From assembly GCF_014212315.1 (NCBI RefSeq), contig NZ_JACKXE010000001.1, positions 3,224,001-3,288,000 of the forward strand: a stretch of DNA of 64,000 nucleotides, read 5' to 3'. Shown piece after piece: positions 37,430 to 47,584 of this stretch. The translations under genes were made by a program, and so were the position numbers. Numbering within the stretch: position 1 is the first letter of the stretch; the number at the start of each line of letters is the position of its first letter. This stretch comes from Nocardioides luti. GTDB taxonomy: Bacteria > Actinomycetota > Actinomycetes > Propionibacteriales > Nocardioidaceae. A model generated the notes under the pieces. The model saw only the letters and a program-made list of their open reading frames with translations, was not told the origin of the DNA and made no database searches.

Positions 37430-37820
37430 GGCAGAAGCGATTTGGCGCTGCTGGGGATCTCTGCCAAGATAGTCAGGTTGCTCCGGCGGGTTGCCGGGGT
37501 GCGGCACATCTTGACTACTCCATCGCGTCTCCTGACTTGCTGGTGGTTGGCGTGCGCCGCACCAGCTCTGCAGTGATGTGGACGGAGACCCGATCAGCCC
37601 GACGAACCCGTCGGGCGCCACCGAAGAGACGAAGCAAGACCCCGGTCTTGTGTTGCGCCCCGAGGTTTTTCCTCACCGGGCACGACACGCCCGACCGCGG
37701 GGGTCGGCGGAGTCGAGGTGGAGCAAGGGCGGCAGGGCCTCACCCGGGGCCAGGTCGAGAAACGAAGGCACGCGGTTCCGGTTCACACCGGCACAGACTG
37801 ACTAAGGACGAGAGAGACCT
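37430..37820 (+). other. Long untranslated leader region of the S10 operon
   Basis: No gene is seen in these 391 nt. After a candidate promoter at 37442-37470 the region holds a perfect 8-bp hairpin (37597-37616) and a 6-bp hairpin CAAGAC/GTCTTG (37635-37650). A GGTTTTT tract at 37664-37670 lies 14 nt after that hairpin. A leader of about 340 nt is long and could hold attenuation or ribosomal-protein feedback, but no L4 target like that of E. coli is recognisable. Confidence 0.45.
37442..37470 (+). promoter_or_regulatory. Candidate promoter of the S10 operon
   Basis: TTGGCG (37442-37447), a 17-nt spacer and CAAGAT (37465-37470) form a plausible housekeeping promoter. CAAGAT keeps the key -11A and -7T positions. 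Confidence 0.45.
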
Positions 37821-38129
37821 ATGGCGGGACAGAAGATCCGCATCAGGCTCAAGGCCTATGACCACGAGGTGATCGACACCTCGGCGCGCAAGATCGTGGA
37901 CACCGTCACCCGTACGGGTGCCAAGGTCGCCGGCCCCGTGCCGCTGCCGACCGAGAAGAACGTGTACTGCGTCATTCGCTCGCCCCACAAGTACAAGGAC
38001 TCCCGCGAGCACTTCGAGATGCGCACCCACAAGCGCCTCATCGACATCATCGACCCGACCCCGAAGACGGTCGACTCGCTGATGCGTCTCGACCTGCCTG
38101 CCGGTGTCGACATCGAGATCAAGCTCTGA
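37821..38129 (+). CDS. rpsJ: 30S ribosomal protein S10
   Basis: S10 (NusE), 102 residues, works in the 30S head and in NusB-NusE antitermination complexes. [19 protein letters not shown] is the standard actinobacterial start, and [12 protein letters not shown] is conserved. The ATG follows GAGAGA. It is the first gene of the S10 operon, with rplC 10 nt downstream. Confidence 0.98.
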   Translation: MAGQKIRIRLKAYDHEVIDTSARKIVDTVTRTGAKVAGPVPLPTEKNVYCVIRSPHKYKDSREHFEMRTHKRLIDIIDPTPKTVDSLMRLDLPAGVDIEIKL

Positions 38130-38139
38130 GGTCCGGGAC

Positions 38140-38799
38140 ATGACTTTCGAACGCAACGTGAAGGGGCTGCTGGGCACCAAGCTCGGCATGACCCAGCTGT
38201 GGGACGAGAACAACAAGATCGTCCCCGTGACCGTGATCGCCGCGACCACCAACGTGATCACCCAGGTCCGCCAGCCCGAGACCGATGGCTACAACGCCAT
38301 CCAGGTCGGGTTCGGCGAGATCGACGGCCGCAAGGTCACCAAGCCCAAGGCCGGTCACTTCGCCAAGGCCGGGACGACTCCGCGTCGTCACCTGGTCGAG
38401 ATCCGCACCGCCGACGCCGCCACCTACACGGTGGGCCAGGAGCTGGCCGTCGACACCTTCGCCGCTGGCGAGGAGATCGACGTAACCGGCACCAGCAAGG
38501 GCAAGGGGTTCGCGGGCGTCATGAAGCGTCACGGCTTCCACGGCGTCTCGTCCTCGCACGGTGCGCACCGCAACCACCGCAAGCCCGGCTCGATCGGCGC
38601 CTGCGCCACCCCGGGTCGCGTCTTCAAGGGCATGCGCATGGCCGGCCGGATGGGTAACGACACCGTCACCACCCAGAACGTCACCGTGCACGCCGTCGAC
38701 ACCGAGCGTGGCCTGATCCTCATCAAGGGTGCCGTCCCCGGCCCCAAGGGTGGGCTCATCGTGCTGCGCTCCGCCGCCAAGAAGACCCAGGAGGTCTGA
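38140..38799 (+). CDS. rplC: 50S ribosomal protein L3
   Basis: L3, 219 residues, reaches the peptidyl-transferase centre. [13 protein letters not shown] starts the globular domain, and the extended loop carries [13 protein letters not shown] and the [19 protein letters not shown] signature (Gln-methylation loop region). The ATG at 38140 is set by homology and by the 10-nt gap to rpsJ. rplD follows after 2 nt. Confidence 0.98.
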   Translation: MTFERNVKGLLGTKLGMTQLWDENNKIVPVTVIAATTNVITQVRQPETDGYNAIQVGFGEIDGRKVTKPKAGHFAKAGTTPRRHLVEIRTADAATYTVGQELAVDTFAAGEEIDVTGTSKGKGFAGVMKRHGFHGVSSSHGAHRNHRKPGSIGACATPGRVFKGMRMAGRMGNDTVTTQNVTVHAVDTERGLILIKGAVPGPKGGLIVLRSAAKKTQEV

Positions 38800-38801
38800 A
38801 C

Positions 38802-39431
38802 ATGGCTACCAAGTCCAGCAAGGTCGACCTCCCCGCGGAGATCTTCGACGTGGCGGTCAACATCCCGCTGATCCACCAGGTCGTCGTCGCGCAGCAGGCC
38901 GCCGCCCGTCAGGGCACCGCGTCCACCAAGCGTCGCGGCGAGGTCCGCGGCGGTGGCCGCAAGCCCTACAAGCAGAAGGGCACCGGCCGCGCCCGCCAGG
39001 GCTCGACCCGCGCGCCGCAGTTCGCCGGCGGTGGCGTCGTCCACGGTCCCAAGCCGCGTGACTACGACCAGCGCACCCCCAAGAAGATGAAGGCCGCCGC
39101 CCTGCGCGGTGCCCTCTCCGACCGGGCCCGCAACGACCGCGTCCACGTGGTCGACTCGCTCGTCACGGGCGACGTCCCCTCCACCAAGTCGGCCCTGGCC
39201 GCCCTGGCCGGGATCGCCGACCGTCGCCACTTCCTCGTGGTGCTCGAGCGCAACGACTCCGTCACCTGGCTCTCGCTGCGCAACGCGCCGCACGTGCACA
39301 TCGTGGCGGTCGACCAGCTGAACACCTACGACGTGCTGGCGTCCGACGACGTGGTCTTCACCCGGGGCGCCTTCGACGCGCTGGTGAACGGCACGACGAC
39401 CGTCGCTGCTGCCGAGGAGGACTCGAAGTGA
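38802..39431 (+). CDS. rplD: 50S ribosomal protein L4
   Basis: L4, 209 residues, lines the exit-tunnel constriction. The tunnel loop is [25 protein letters not shown] (key residues [15 protein letters not shown]). In enterobacteria L4 represses its own operon; no equivalent leader target was recognised here. Its stop overlaps the GTG start of rplW by 4 nt. Confidence 0.97.
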   Translation: MATKSSKVDLPAEIFDVAVNIPLIHQVVVAQQAAARQGTASTKRRGEVRGGGRKPYKQKGTGRARQGSTRAPQFAGGGVVHGPKPRDYDQRTPKKMKAAALRGALSDRARNDRVHVVDSLVTGDVPSTKSALAALAGIADRRHFLVVLERNDSVTWLSLRNAPHVHIVAVDQLNTYDVLASDDVVFTRGAFDALVNGTTTVAAAEEDSK

Positions 39432-39733
39432 GCACCCTGCACAAGGACCACCGCGACATCCTGATCGCGCCGGTCGTGTCCGAGAAGAGCTACGGCCTCC
39501 TCGACGCGAACAAGTACACCTTCATCGTGCGCCGCGACGCCAACAAGACCGAGATCAAGATCGCGGTCGAGAAGGTGTTCAACGTCAAGGTGACGTCGGT
39601 CAACACGCTCAACCGCCAGGGCAAGACGCGTCGCACGCGCAACGGCCTCGGCAAGCGCGCCGACAGCAAGCGCGCCATCGTCAGCCTCGCTGAGGGTCAC
39701 CGCATCGACATCTTCGGGGGCCCGGTCTCCTGA
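39428..39733 (+). CDS. rplW: 50S ribosomal protein L23
   Basis: L23, 101 residues, forms the docking site at the tunnel exit for trigger factor and [17 protein letters not shown] and the [15 protein letters not shown] block are typical, and the loop [12 protein letters not shown] extends into the tunnel. GTG start within the end of rplD. Confidence 0.97.
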   Translation: MSTLHKDHRDILIAPVVSEKSYGLLDANKYTFIVRRDANKTEIKIAVEKVFNVKVTSVNTLNRQGKTRRTRNGLGKRADSKRAIVSLAEGHRIDIFGGPVS

Positions 39734-39770
39734 CCGGGGCGCCACAGAAGAGCGAGGGATTCAGAGAATC

Positions 39771-40607
39771 ATGGCTATTCGCAAGTACAAGCCGACCACC
39801 CCGGGCCGTCGTGGCTCCTCGGTGGCCGACTTCGTCGAGATCACCCGGACCACTCCGGAGAAGTCGCTGACGCGTCCGCTGCCCAAGAAGGGCGGCCGCA
39901 ACAACCAGGGCCGGATCACCACCCGGCACCAGGGTGGCGGTCACAAGCGGGCCTACCGCATCATCGACTTCCGTCGCTACGACAAGGACGGTGTCCCGGC
40001 CAAGGTCGCGCACATCGAGTACGACCCCAACCGCACCGCGCGCATCGCGCTGCTGCACTACGCCGACGGCGAGAAGCGGTACATCATCGCGCCGAAGGAC
40101 CTCGTGCAGGGCACGCCGGTCGAGTCGGGCGTCGGTTCCGACATCAAGCCGGGCAACAACCTGCCGCTGCGCAACATCCCCGTCGGTACGACCATCCACT
40201 GCGTGGAGCTTCGTCCCGGTGGCGGTGCCAAGATCGCCCGCTCCGCCGGCATGAGCGCCCAGCTCGTCGCCAAGGAGGGCTCGCGCGCCACCCTGCGCCT
40301 GCCGTCCGGCGAGATGCGCTTCGTCGACGTGCGCTGCCGCGCCACCGTCGGTGAGGTCGGCAACGCCGAGCAGTCCAACATCAACTGGGGCAAGGCCGGC
40401 CGCATGCGCTGGAAGGGCAAGCGCCCGACCGTCCGCGGTGTCGTCATGAACCCTGTCGACCACCCGCACGGTGGTGGCGAGGGCAAGACGTCCGGTGGTC
40501 GTCACCCGGTGTCCCCCTGGGGCAAGCCCGAGGGCCGCACGCGCAAGCGCAAGGCCTCCGACTCCCAGATCATCCGTCGCCGCAAGTCCGGCAAGGGTAG
40601 GAAGTAA
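39771..40607 (+). CDS. rplB: 50S ribosomal protein L2
   Basis: L2, 278 residues, is needed for subunit joining and peptidyl transfer. The OB fold ([12 protein letters not shown]) and the C-terminal [14 protein letters not shown] motif are intact, including the conserved histidine of HPHGGGEG. It is separated by 37 nt from rplW, with GAGGGA upstream. Confidence 0.98.
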   Translation: MAIRKYKPTTPGRRGSSVADFVEITRTTPEKSLTRPLPKKGGRNNQGRITTRHQGGGHKRAYRIIDFRRYDKDGVPAKVAHIEYDPNRTARIALLHYADGEKRYIIAPKDLVQGTPVESGVGSDIKPGNNLPLRNIPVGTTIHCVELRPGGGAKIARSAGMSAQLVAKEGSRATLRLPSGEMRFVDVRCRATVGEVGNAEQSNINWGKAGRMRWKGKRPTVRGVVMNPVDHPHGGGEGKTSGGRHPVSPWGKPEGRTRKRKASDSQIIRRRKSGKGRK

Positions 40608-40612
40608 ACGAC

Positions 40613-40894
40613 ATGCCTCGCAGCCTGAAGAAGGGCCCCTTCGTCGACGGCCACCTGATCAAGAAGGTGGACGCCGAGAACGAGAAGGGCAGCCACAACG
40701 TGATCAAGACCTGGTCGCGTCGTTCGATGATCGTGCCGGACATGATCGGTCACACGATCGCCGTGCACGACGGCCGCAAGCACGTTCCCGTGTTTGTCAC
40801 CGACGCGATGGTCGGTCACAAGCTCGGCGAGTTTGCCCCCACCCGCACCTACCGCGGGCACGTGAAGGAAGACCGGAAGGGACGTCGTCGATGA
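40613..40894 (+). CDS. rpsS: 30S ribosomal protein S19
   Basis: S19, 93 residues, sits in the 30S head and contacts the A-site tRNA bridge. [15 protein letters not shown] and the [16 protein letters not shown] signature are complete. The stop overlaps the rplV start by 4 nt. Confidence 0.98.
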   Translation: MPRSLKKGPFVDGHLIKKVDAENEKGSHNVIKTWSRRSMIVPDMIGHTIAVHDGRKHVPVFVTDAMVGHKLGEFAPTRTYRGHVKEDRKGRRR

Positions 40895-41331
40895 GCACCA
40901 CCGAGCGCAATCGCACCAGCGCCCGTCGCGAGTCGCTGCTCGGCGACCAGCCGGGCTCCTTCGCCACCGCCCGCTTCGTGCGGATCACCCCGATGAAGGC
41001 CCGCCGTGTCGTCGACATGGTCCGCGGTCTCCGCGTCGACGAGGCCCTCGCGCTGCTGCAGTTCGCACCGCAGGCCGCCTCCGAGACCGTCTACAAGGTG
41101 CTCGAGAGCGCGATCGCGAACGCCGAGACGACCGAGTCGCTCGACGCCGCTGACCTCGTGGTCTCGGTCGCCCGGGTGGACGAGGGTCCGACCATGAAGC
41201 GCTGGCGCCCCCGGGCCCAGGGCCGGGCGACGCGCATCAACAAGCGCACGAGCCACATCACGCTGGCGGTTCAGCCGGCCGCGGTGGTGGCCGAGAAGAA
41301 GGCCACCCCCACGAAGAGGAAGAGTGCCTGA
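40891..41331 (+). CDS. rplV: 50S ribosomal protein L22
   Basis: L22, 146 residues, is a tunnel-wall protein. An N-terminal extension of about 25 residues ([20 protein letters not shown]) precedes [20 protein letters not shown]. The extended hairpin ends in [19 protein letters not shown], and a Lys/Thr-rich tail follows. Start and stop overlap neighbours by 4 and 1 nt. Confidence 0.96.
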   Translation: MSTTERNRTSARRESLLGDQPGSFATARFVRITPMKARRVVDMVRGLRVDEALALLQFAPQAASETVYKVLESAIANAETTESLDAADLVVSVARVDEGPTMKRWRPRAQGRATRINKRTSHITLAVQPAAVVAEKKATPTKRKSA

Positions 41332-42161
41332 TGGGCCAGAAGATCAACCCGAACGGCTTCCGCCTCGGCATCTCCACGGACCACAAGAGCCGTTGGTACG
41401 CCGACAAGCTGTACAAGGCCTACGTCGGTGAGGACGTCGCCATCCGCAAGCTCCTGTCGAAGGGCATGGAGCGGGCCGGTATCGCCAAGGTCGAGATCGA
41501 GCGCACCCGTGACCGCGTCCGTGTGGACATCCACACCGCGCGTCCCGGCATCGTCATCGGTCGCCGTGGCGCCGAGGCCGACCGCATCCGCGGCGAGCTC
41601 GAGAAGCTCACGGGCAAGCAGGTGCAGCTGAACATCCTCGAGGTCAAGAACCCCGAGATGGACGCGCAGCTGGTCGCCCAGGGCGTTGCCGAGCAGCTCT
41701 CCGGTCGTGTGCAGTTCCGTCGCGCCATGCGCAAGGCGATGCAGACCACGATGCGGTCCGGTGCCAAGGGCATCCGGATCCAGTGCTCCGGTCGGCTCAA
41801 CGGCGCGGAGATGTCGCGCACCGAGTTCTACCGCGAGGGTCGCGTCCCGCTGCACACGCTGCGTGCCGACATCGACTACGGCTTCTACGAGGCCAAGACG
41901 ACCTTCGGCCGCATCGGCGTGAAGGTCTGGATCTACAAGGGCGAGGTCGCCGGCTCCCGTGCCGAGCGTCAGGCCCAGGCCGCTGCCCGCGCCGGTGTCC
42001 CCGGCCGCGGCGGCAGCCGTCCGCCCGCCCGTGGTGGTGAGCGCCCGAGCCGCGGCACGCGCGCCGACCGTCCCACGCGCAGCGACCGCACCGACGCTCC
42101 CGCGACCGAGGCTCCGGCCGAGGCCGCGGCGCCCGCCGCTGACGCTCCGAAGGAGGCCTGA
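41331..42161 (+). CDS. rpsC: 30S ribosomal protein S3
   Basis: S3, 276 residues, surrounds the mRNA entry channel. The KH domain ([22 protein letters not shown], key GIVIGRRG) and the C-terminal domain with [30 protein letters not shown] (key [19 protein letters not shown]) are intact. A ~60-residue Ala/Pro/Arg-rich tail typical of actinobacteria ends the protein. One-base overlap with rplV. Confidence 0.97.
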   Translation: MGQKINPNGFRLGISTDHKSRWYADKLYKAYVGEDVAIRKLLSKGMERAGIAKVEIERTRDRVRVDIHTARPGIVIGRRGAEADRIRGELEKLTGKQVQLNILEVKNPEMDAQLVAQGVAEQLSGRVQFRRAMRKAMQTTMRSGAKGIRIQCSGRLNGAEMSRTEFYREGRVPLHTLRADIDYGFYEAKTTFGRIGVKVWIYKGEVAGSRAERQAQAAARAGVPGRGGSRPPARGGERPSRGTRADRPTRSDRTDAPATEAPAEAAAPAADAPKEA

Positions 42162-42164
42162 GCC

Positions 42165-42584
42165 ATGTTGATGCCCCGTCGTGTCAAGCACCGCAAGCAG
42201 CACCACCCCAAGCGGACGGGTGCGGCCAAGGGTGGGACCAAGCTCGCCTTCGGCGACTTCGGTCTCCAGGCCATGGGCCCGGCGTACGTCACGAACCGCC
42301 AGATCGAGTCGGCGCGTATCGCGATGACCCGCCACATGAAGCGCGGCGGAAAGGTGTGGATCAACATCTACCCGGACCGCCCGCTGACGAAGAAGCCGGC
42401 CGAGACCCGCATGGGTTCCGGTAAGGGCTCGCCCGAGTGGTGGGTCGCCAACGTCAAGCCCGGCCGTGTCATGTTCGAACTCTCCGGTGTGGACGAGGCG
42501 ACCGCTCGTGAGGCCATGCGCCTCGCGATGCACAAGCTGCCCCTGAAGTGCCGGTTCATCTCGCGAGAGGCGGGTGAATTCTGA
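42165..42584 (+). CDS. rplP: 50S ribosomal protein L16
   Basis: L16, 139 residues, helps position the A-site t[18 protein letters not shown] is the usual start. The loop region [19 protein letters not shown], which includes the residue hydroxylated in some bacteria (R81 region), is conserved. Its stop shares one base with the rpmC start. Confidence 0.98.
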   Translation: MLMPRRVKHRKQHHPKRTGAAKGGTKLAFGDFGLQAMGPAYVTNRQIESARIAMTRHMKRGGKVWINIYPDRPLTKKPAETRMGSGKGSPEWWVANVKPGRVMFELSGVDEATAREAMRLAMHKLPLKCRFISREAGEF

Positions 42585-42826
42585 TGGTTACCACCGCTCA
42601 CGAGCTCGACGAGATGACGAACGTCGACATCGAGGCCAAGCTGCGCGAGGCCAAGGAGGAGCTGTTCAACCTCCGTTTCCAGGCGGCCACCGGCCAGCTG
42701 GAGAGCCACGGCCGGCTGCGCACGGTCAAGAAGGACATCGCCCGGATCTATACCGTGGTGCGCGAGCGCGAGCTCGGCATCCGGACCGCCCCGGGCTCCA
42801 GCAACAACGAGGATGGTGCCGCATGA
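42584..42826 (+). CDS. rpmC: 50S ribosomal protein L29
   Basis: L29, 80 residues, a two-helix protein at the tunnel exit next to L23. [20 protein letters not shown] is the family signature and [14 protein letters not shown] ends the second helix. It overlaps rplP by 1 nt and rpsQ by 4 nt. Confidence 0.97.
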   Translation: MVTTAHELDEMTNVDIEAKLREAKEELFNLRFQAATGQLESHGRLRTVKKDIARIYTVVRERELGIRTAPGSSNNEDGAA

Positions 42827-43101
42827 GCGAGCAGACCGCGACGTCGACCGAGCGCAACGCTCGCAAGGTCCGTGAGGGCCTGGTCGTCAGCGACAAGATG
42901 GACAAGACCGTGGTCGTGTCCGTCGAGGACCGCGTGAAGCACGCGCTCTACGGCAAGGTCCTCCGCCGCACGAGCAAGCTGAAGGCTCACGACGAGGCGA
43001 ACGCCTGTGGCATCGGCGACCGGGTCCTGATCATGGAGACCCGGCCGCTGTCCGCCACCAAGCGCTGGCGCATCGTCGAGATCCTCGAGAAGGCCAAGTA
43101 A
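42823..43101 (+). CDS. rpsQ: 30S ribosomal protein S17
   Basis: S17, 92 residues, an OB-fold primary 16S rRNA binder. [21 protein letters not shown] begins the fold (key DKMDKTVVV), followed by [22 protein letters not shown] (key CGIGDRV). It is the last gene of the S10 block; rplN starts 73 nt later. Confidence 0.97.
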   Translation: MSEQTATSTERNARKVREGLVVSDKMDKTVVVSVEDRVKHALYGKVLRRTSKLKAHDEANACGIGDRVLIMETRPLSATKRWRIVEILEKAK

Positions 43102-43174
43102 CACACCCATCGAGTTCGGCAAGGCTCGGGCTCCGTGAGGGCACGAGAACCAGCACGACAACCAGGAGAAACTG

Positions 43175-43543
43175 ATGATCCAGCAGGAGTCGCGACTCAA
43201 GGTCGCCGACAACACCGGTGCGAAGGAAATCCTCTGCATCCGTGTTCTCGGCGGTTCGGGTCGGCGCTACGCCGGTATCGGCGACACGATCGTCGCCACC
43301 GTCAAGGACGCGATCCCCGGCGGCAACGTGAAGAAGGGTGACGTCGTCAAGGCCGTCATCGTGCGCACCGTCAAGGAGCGCCGCCGTGCCGACGGTTCGT
43401 ACATCCGCTTCGACGAGAACGCCGCCGTGATCCTCAAGAACGACGGCGAGCCGCGAGGCACCCGCATTTTCGGCCCCGTGGGCCGCGAGCTGCGCGAGAA
43501 GAAGTTCATGAAGATCATCTCGCTCGCGCCGGAGGTGCTCTGA
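43175..43543 (+). CDS. rplN: 50S ribosomal protein L14
   Basis: L14, 122 residues, forms an intersubunit bridge and binds Rsf[19 protein letters not shown] is the standard start, and [17 protein letters not shown] and [14 protein letters not shown] are conserved. It opens the spc block, with CAGGAGAAA before the ATG. Confidence 0.98.
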   Translation: MIQQESRLKVADNTGAKEILCIRVLGGSGRRYAGIGDTIVATVKDAIPGGNVKKGDVVKAVIVRTVKERRRADGSYIRFDENAAVILKNDGEPRGTRIFGPVGRELREKKFMKIISLAPEVL

Positions 43544-43546
43544 CTC

Positions 43547-43909
43547 ATGAGTAAGAGCCTGAACATCAAGAAGGGCGACACCGTCAAGGTGATCGCTGGC
43601 AAGGACAAGGGCGCCGAGGGCAAGGTGATCCAGGTCCTCCGCGAGGAGAACCGGGTGATCGTCGAGGGTGTCAACCGCATCAAGCGGCACACCAAGGTCG
43701 TCAACCAGGGCGGTCGCGCTGGCACGACCGGCGGCATCATCACCGCCGAGGCCCCGATCCACGTCTCCAACGTGATGCTCGTCGAGGGCGACGGCGTGAC
43801 CCGGATCGGCTTCCGCCGTGACGAGGTCACCAAGCGCCGGCCCGACGGTTCGACGTACTCGTCGACGCGCAGCGTGCGCATCTCGCGCAAGACCGGCAAG
43901 GAAATCTGA
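43547..43909 (+). CDS. rplX: 50S ribosomal protein L24
   Basis: L24, 120 residues, is an assembly initiator near the tunnel exit. The KOW motif lies in [20 protein letters not shown], followed by [11 protein letters not shown]. The gap to rplN is 3 nt and the stop overlaps rplE by 1 nt. Confidence 0.97.
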   Translation: MSKSLNIKKGDTVKVIAGKDKGAEGKVIQVLREENRVIVEGVNRIKRHTKVVNQGGRAGTTGGIITAEAPIHVSNVMLVEGDGVTRIGFRRDEVTKRRPDGSTYSSTRSVRISRKTGKEI

Positions 43910-44493
43910 TGACCGAGACCCAGACCGAGAACGCCTCCGGCGACTACGCCGGCCCGCGTCTCAAGGCTCGCTACCGCGAGGAGATCCTCCCCGCGCTCAA
44001 GTCCGAGTTCGAGATCCAGAACGTCATGCAGGTGCCCGGCCTGACCAAGATCGTGGTCAACATGGGTGTCGGCGAGGCCGCTCGCGACTCGAAGCTGATC
44101 GAGGGTGCGGTCAAGGACCTCACCGCGATCACCGGCCAGAAGCCGCTGGTCACGAAGGCCCGCAAGTCCATCGCCCAGTTCAAGCTGCGTGAGGGCATGC
44201 CGATCGGCGCGCACACCACGCTGCGCGGCGACCGGATGTGGGAGTTCCTCGACCGGCTGCTGTCGCTCGCGCTGCCCCGTATCCGTGACTTCCGTGGTCT
44301 GAACCCGAACCAGTTCGACGGCCGTGGCAACTACACCTTCGGTCTCACCGAGCAGGTCATGTTCCACGAGATCGACCAGGACCGGATCGACCGCTCGCGC
44401 GGCATGGACATCACGATCGTCACCACGGCCACCACCGACGACCAGGGTCGGGCGCTGCTCAAGCAGCTCGGCTTCCCGTTCAAGGAGAACTGA
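43909..44493 (+). CDS. rplE: 50S ribosomal protein L5
   Basis: L5, 194 residues, binds 5S rRNA and contacts P-site t[19 protein letters not shown] and [20 protein letters not shown] are conserved (key GQKPLVTKA), and [16 protein letters not shown] follows. An N-terminal extension of ~15 residues ([14 protein letters not shown]) is typical of actinobacteria. Confidence 0.97.
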
Positions 44494-44494
44494 C

Positions 44495-44680
44495 ATGGCG
44501 AAGACTGCGCTCAAGGTCAAGGCGGCTCGCAAGCCCAAGTTCGCGGTGCGCGGCTACACCCGTTGCCAGCGCTGCGGCCGGCCCAAGGCCGTCTACCGGA
44601 AGTTCGGCCTGTGCCGCATCTGCCTGCGCGAGATGGCGCACCGCGGCGAGCTGCCCGGCGTGACCAAGTCTTCTTGGTGA
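44495..44680 (+). CDS. rpsN: 30S ribosomal protein S14, zinc-binding type Z
   Basis: The short 61-residue S14 has the zinc ribbon C-x2-C-x12-C-x2-C (CQRCG ... CRICL), so it is the C+ form. Many actinobacteria keep a zinc-free paralog elsewhere for zinc starvation; none lies in this window. It follows rplE after 1 nt, and a 103-nt gap separates it from rpsH. Confidence 0.97.
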
Positions 44681-44783
44681 CCCACCTCCCGGTGACCCCC
44701 ACCACCTTCAACAACAAACGATCGCTGCAGGTCGCGCCTGAGGTGCAGGTGCGAAACCACGGTGGAGAAAGGGCCTCGCGGCC

Positions 44784-45191
44784 ATGACGATGACTGACCC
44801 GATCGCAGACATGCTCACTCGTCTGCGCAACGCCAACCAGGCGTACCACGATGCGGTGACCATGCCGTACAGCAAGCTCAAGCAGGGTGTCGCCGACATC
44901 CTGAAGCAGGAGGGCTACATCACGTCGTACGACGTGGCGGAGCCCGCCGAGGGCGAGGTCGGCAAGACGCTGACCATCACGCTCAAGTACGGCCGCAACC
45001 GGGAGCGTTCCATTGCGGGCGTGCGCCGGATCAGCAAGCCCGGTCTCCGGGTCTACGCCAAGCACACGGGTCTCCCGAAGGTGCTCGGCGGCCTGGGCGT
45101 CGCGATCATCTCGACGAGCCAGGGCCTGCTGACCGACCGCCAGGCCAACCAGAAGGGCGTGGGTGGGGAAGTCCTCGCCTACGTCTGGTAA
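44784..45191 (+). CDS. rpsH: 30S ribosomal protein S8
   Basis: S8, 135 residues, binds helix 21 of 16S rRNA and in E. coli represses the spc operon. [19 protein letters not shown] begins the protein, and the C-terminal [27 protein letters not shown] (key [10 protein letters not shown] and GGEVLAYVW) is complete. ATG 44784, with GAAAGGG upstream. Confidence 0.97.
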   Translation: MTMTDPIADMLTRLRNANQAYHDAVTMPYSKLKQGVADILKQEGYITSYDVAEPAEGEVGKTLTITLKYGRNRERSIAGVRRISKPGLRVYAKHTGLPKVLGGLGVAIISTSQGLLTDRQANQKGVGGEVLAYVW

Positions 45192-45219
45192 CGACGAGAC
45201 CGAACAGGAGATCTGAAGC

Positions 45220-45759
45220 ATGTCGCGTATTGGCAAGCTCCCCATCGCGGTCCCGTCGGGTGTCGACGTCGCGATCGCCGAGCAGCTGGTGACCGTCAAG
45301 GGCCCCAAGGGCACCTTGTCGCACACCGTCGCCTCGCCGATCACCGTCGAGCAGGGCGAGAGCGCGCTCGAGGTCAAGCGTCCCGACGACGAGCGCGAGA
45401 GCCGCTCGCTGCACGGGCTGACCCGCACGTTGATCAGCAACATGGTCGTCGGTGTCACCGACGGCTACGAGAAGAAGCTCGAGATCGTGGGCGTGGGTTA
45501 CCGCGTCCTGTCGAAGGGTCCGACCCAGCTGGAGTTCCAGCTCGGGTACTCCCACTCGATCGTGTTCGACGCCCCCGCGGGCATCACCTTCACGGTCGAG
45601 AGCCCGACCAAGCTCGGCGTCCAGGGCATCGACAAGCAGCTCGTCGGCGAGACGGCCGCCAAGATCCGCAAGCTGCGCAAGCCCGAGCCCTACAAGGGCA
45701 AGGGCGTCCGCTACGCCGGCGAGCACATCCGCCGCAAGGTCGGAAAGGCCGGTAAGTAA
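45220..45759 (+). CDS. rplF: 50S ribosomal protein L6
   Basis: L6, 179 residues, lies near the factor-binding centre. It has two repeated domains; [17 protein letters not shown] starts it, and the C-terminal [24 protein letters not shown] is the family signature (key [11 protein letters not shown]). CAGGAGA precedes the ATG. Confidence 0.98.
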   Translation: MSRIGKLPIAVPSGVDVAIAEQLVTVKGPKGTLSHTVASPITVEQGESALEVKRPDDERESRSLHGLTRTLISNMVVGVTDGYEKKLEIVGVGYRVLSKGPTQLEFQLGYSHSIVFDAPAGITFTVESPTKLGVQGIDKQLVGETAAKIRKLRKPEPYKGKGVRYAGEHIRRKVGKAGK

Positions 45760-45762
45760 CCC

Positions 45763-46146
45763 ATGGCGATCTCACTCAAGAACAACAAGCACACCGCAGG
45801 CCGCGTCAAGTCGCGTCTGCGCCGACAGGTCCGGGGTCGCAAGAAGATCTCCGGCACTGCCGAGCGCCCGCGCCTGGTGGTCACCCGGTCGTCGAAGCAC
45901 ATCACCGCCCAGGTCGTGGACGACCTGGTCGGCAAGACGATCGCGTTCGCGTCCACCACGGAGAAGGACCTCCGGTCCTTCGACGGTGACAAGACTGCCA
46001 AGGCCCAGAAGGTCGGTGCCCTCGTCGCCGAGCGCGCCAAGGCCGTCGGCGTCGACGGCGTGGTCTTCGACCGCGCCGGCAACAAGTACCACGGTCGCAT
46101 CGCGGCCCTTGCCGATGGCGCCCGCGAGGGCGGCCTGACGTTCTGA
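45763..46146 (+). CDS. rplR: 50S ribosomal protein L18
   Basis: L18, 127 residues, binds 5S r[24 protein letters not shown] is the N-terminal RNA-binding part, and [21 protein letters not shown] the conserved end (key [14 protein letters not shown]). Gap to rplF 3 nt. Confidence 0.97.
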   Translation: MAISLKNNKHTAGRVKSRLRRQVRGRKKISGTAERPRLVVTRSSKHITAQVVDDLVGKTIAFASTTEKDLRSFDGDKTAKAQKVGALVAERAKAVGVDGVVFDRAGNKYHGRIAALADGAREGGLTF

Positions 46147-46183
46147 TGGCTACAGGCTTGCAAGGAAGAGAAGAGGAAGACTC

Positions 46184-46795
46184 ATGAGCGGAGCCCAGCG
46201 CGGACAGCGTGCCGGTGGCGAGCGCCGTGGAAACCGTGACGACCGTCGCGGTGGCCAGGGTGCTGACAAGACCGCCTACATCGAGCGGGTCGTCGCGATC
46301 AATCGCGTCGCCAAGGTCGTGAAGGGTGGTCGTCGCTTCAGCTTCACCGCCCTCGTGGTCGTCGGTGACGGCGAAGGAATGGTCGGCGTCGGCTACGGCA
46401 AGGCCAAGGAAGTTCCCGCGGCGATCGCCAAGGGTGTCGAGGAGGCGAAGAAGGCTTTCTTCCGCGTCCCCCGCATCCAGGGCACGATCCCTCACCCGGT
46501 CCAGGGTGAGAAGGCCGCGGGCGTCGTCCTGCTGCGCCCCGCCTCGCCCGGTACCGGCGTCATCGCCGGTGGCCCGGTGCGTGCGGTGCTCGAGTGCGCC
46601 GGCATCCACGACGTCCTGAGCAAGTCGCTCGGGTCGTCCAACCAGATCAACATCGTCCACGCGACGGTCGAGGCGCTCCGCATGCTGGAGCAGCCCGAGG
46701 CCGTGGCGGCGCGGCGTGGCCTCCCGGTCGAGGCGGTCGCTCCGGCGGCGCTCCTCCGGGCCCGGGCCGAGGTCGCCCAGGGGGCTGGTCAGTGA
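46184..46795 (+). CDS. rpsE: 30S ribosomal protein S5
   Basis: S5, 203 residues, acts in decoding fidelity and mRNA helicase activity. The dsRBD-like part has [28 protein letters not shown] (key [15 protein letters not shown]), and the second domain has [16 protein letters not shown]. An N-terminal Gly/Arg-rich extension of about 30 residues is present, as in other actinobacteria. One-base overlap with rpmD. Confidence 0.97.
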   Translation: MSGAQRGQRAGGERRGNRDDRRGGQGADKTAYIERVVAINRVAKVVKGGRRFSFTALVVVGDGEGMVGVGYGKAKEVPAAIAKGVEEAKKAFFRVPRIQGTIPHPVQGEKAAGVVLLRPASPGTGVIAGGPVRAVLECAGIHDVLSKSLGSSNQINIVHATVEALRMLEQPEAVAARRGLPVEAVAPAALLRARAEVAQGAGQ

Positions 46796-46977
46796 TGGCG
46801 CGCCTCAAGGTCGAGCAGAAGAAGGGCATCATCGGCGTCAAGGCCAACCAGCGGGAGACCCTGCGCACGCTGGGTCTCAAGCGGATCGGTGATGTCGTCG
46901 TCAAGGAGGACCGCCCGGAGATCCGTGGCATGGTCAACACCGTTCGTCACCTGGTGACGTTCGAGGAGGTCGACTGA
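46795..46977 (+). CDS. rpmD: 50S ribosomal protein L30
   Basis: L30, 60 residues. [19 protein letters not shown] and [14 protein letters not shown] are typical. The ATG overlaps the rpsE stop by 1 nt, and rplO starts after 1 nt. Confidence 0.96.
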   Translation: MARLKVEQKKGIIGVKANQRETLRTLGLKRIGDVVVKEDRPEIRGMVNTVRHLVTFEEVD

Positions 46978-46978
46978 C

Positions 46979-47419
46979 ATGACGCTCAAGCTGCACCACC
47001 TGCGTCCGGCCCCCGGCGCCAAGACCGCGAAGACCCGTGTCGGTCGCGGTGAGGGCTCCAAGGGCAAGACCGCGGGCCGCGGTACCAAGGGCACCAAGGC
47101 TCGCTACCAGGTTCCGGTCGCCTTCGAGGGTGGCCAGATGCCGATCCACATGCGGCTCCCCAAGCTGAAGGGGTTCAAGAACCCCTTCAAGGTGGAGTTC
47201 CAGGTCGTGAACCTGGACCGCATCACCGAGCTCTTCCCCGAGGGCGGGACCGTGGGCGTCTCCGAGCTGGTCGCCAAGGGCGCCGTTCGCGACGGCCACC
47301 CGGTCAAGGTCCTCGGTCAGGGCGACATCTCCGTGAAGGTCGAGGTGACCGCGAACGCGTTCTCCTCCTCCGCCAAGGAGAAGATCGAGGCAGCGGGCGG
47401 CACCACCACGGTGCTGTGA
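46979..47419 (+). CDS. rplO: 50S ribosomal protein L15
   Basis: L15, 146 residues, is a late assembly protein. The extended N-terminus [20 protein letters not shown] and [13 protein letters not shown] are conserved, and the C-terminal domain holds [19 protein letters not shown]. It is the last gene before a strong hairpin, so the spc block probably ends here. Confidence 0.97.
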   Translation: MTLKLHHLRPAPGAKTAKTRVGRGEGSKGKTAGRGTKGTKARYQVPVAFEGGQMPIHMRLPKLKGFKNPFKVEFQVVNLDRITELFPEGGTVGVSELVAKGAVRDGHPVKVLGQGDISVKVEVTANAFSSSAKEKIEAAGGTTTVL

Positions 47420-47440
47420 CCTGTTTCAAGTGACACCTGC

Positions 47441-47476
47441 GAGGGGCGCGGACGGCAACTGCTGACCGCGCCCCTC
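47441..47476 (+). terminator. Hairpin between rplO and secY
   Basis: Positions 47441-47451 and 47466-47476 pair perfectly over 11 G+C-rich bp, 21 nt after the rplO stop. A promoter-like -10 follows it, so this looks like a partial or full terminator separating spc from secY. Confidence 0.65.
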
Positions 47477-47518
47477 AGCCCGTCCCGTGGGCACCATCGA
47501 GACCTGTGGGCCGCCTGT

Positions 47519-47524
47519 TAGGCT
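47519..47524 (+). promoter_or_regulatory. -10 element (TAGGCT) for secY-adk-map
   Basis: TAGGCT lies 60 nt before the secY TTG, giving a short leader that contains the ribosome site. The -35 region is weak. Confidence 0.4.
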
Positions 47525-47584
47525 TCCCCGGGTCTTCGTGGGAGTTGAGCGAGGGCCGACCCCCGCTTGGAGAAAGAGGATGTC

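Noticed and set aside
37635..37670. Rho-independent terminator before the S10 operon
   Set aside because: The stem is only 6 bp and the T5 tract is 14 nt away from it. It is kept as a possible attenuator, not called as a terminator.
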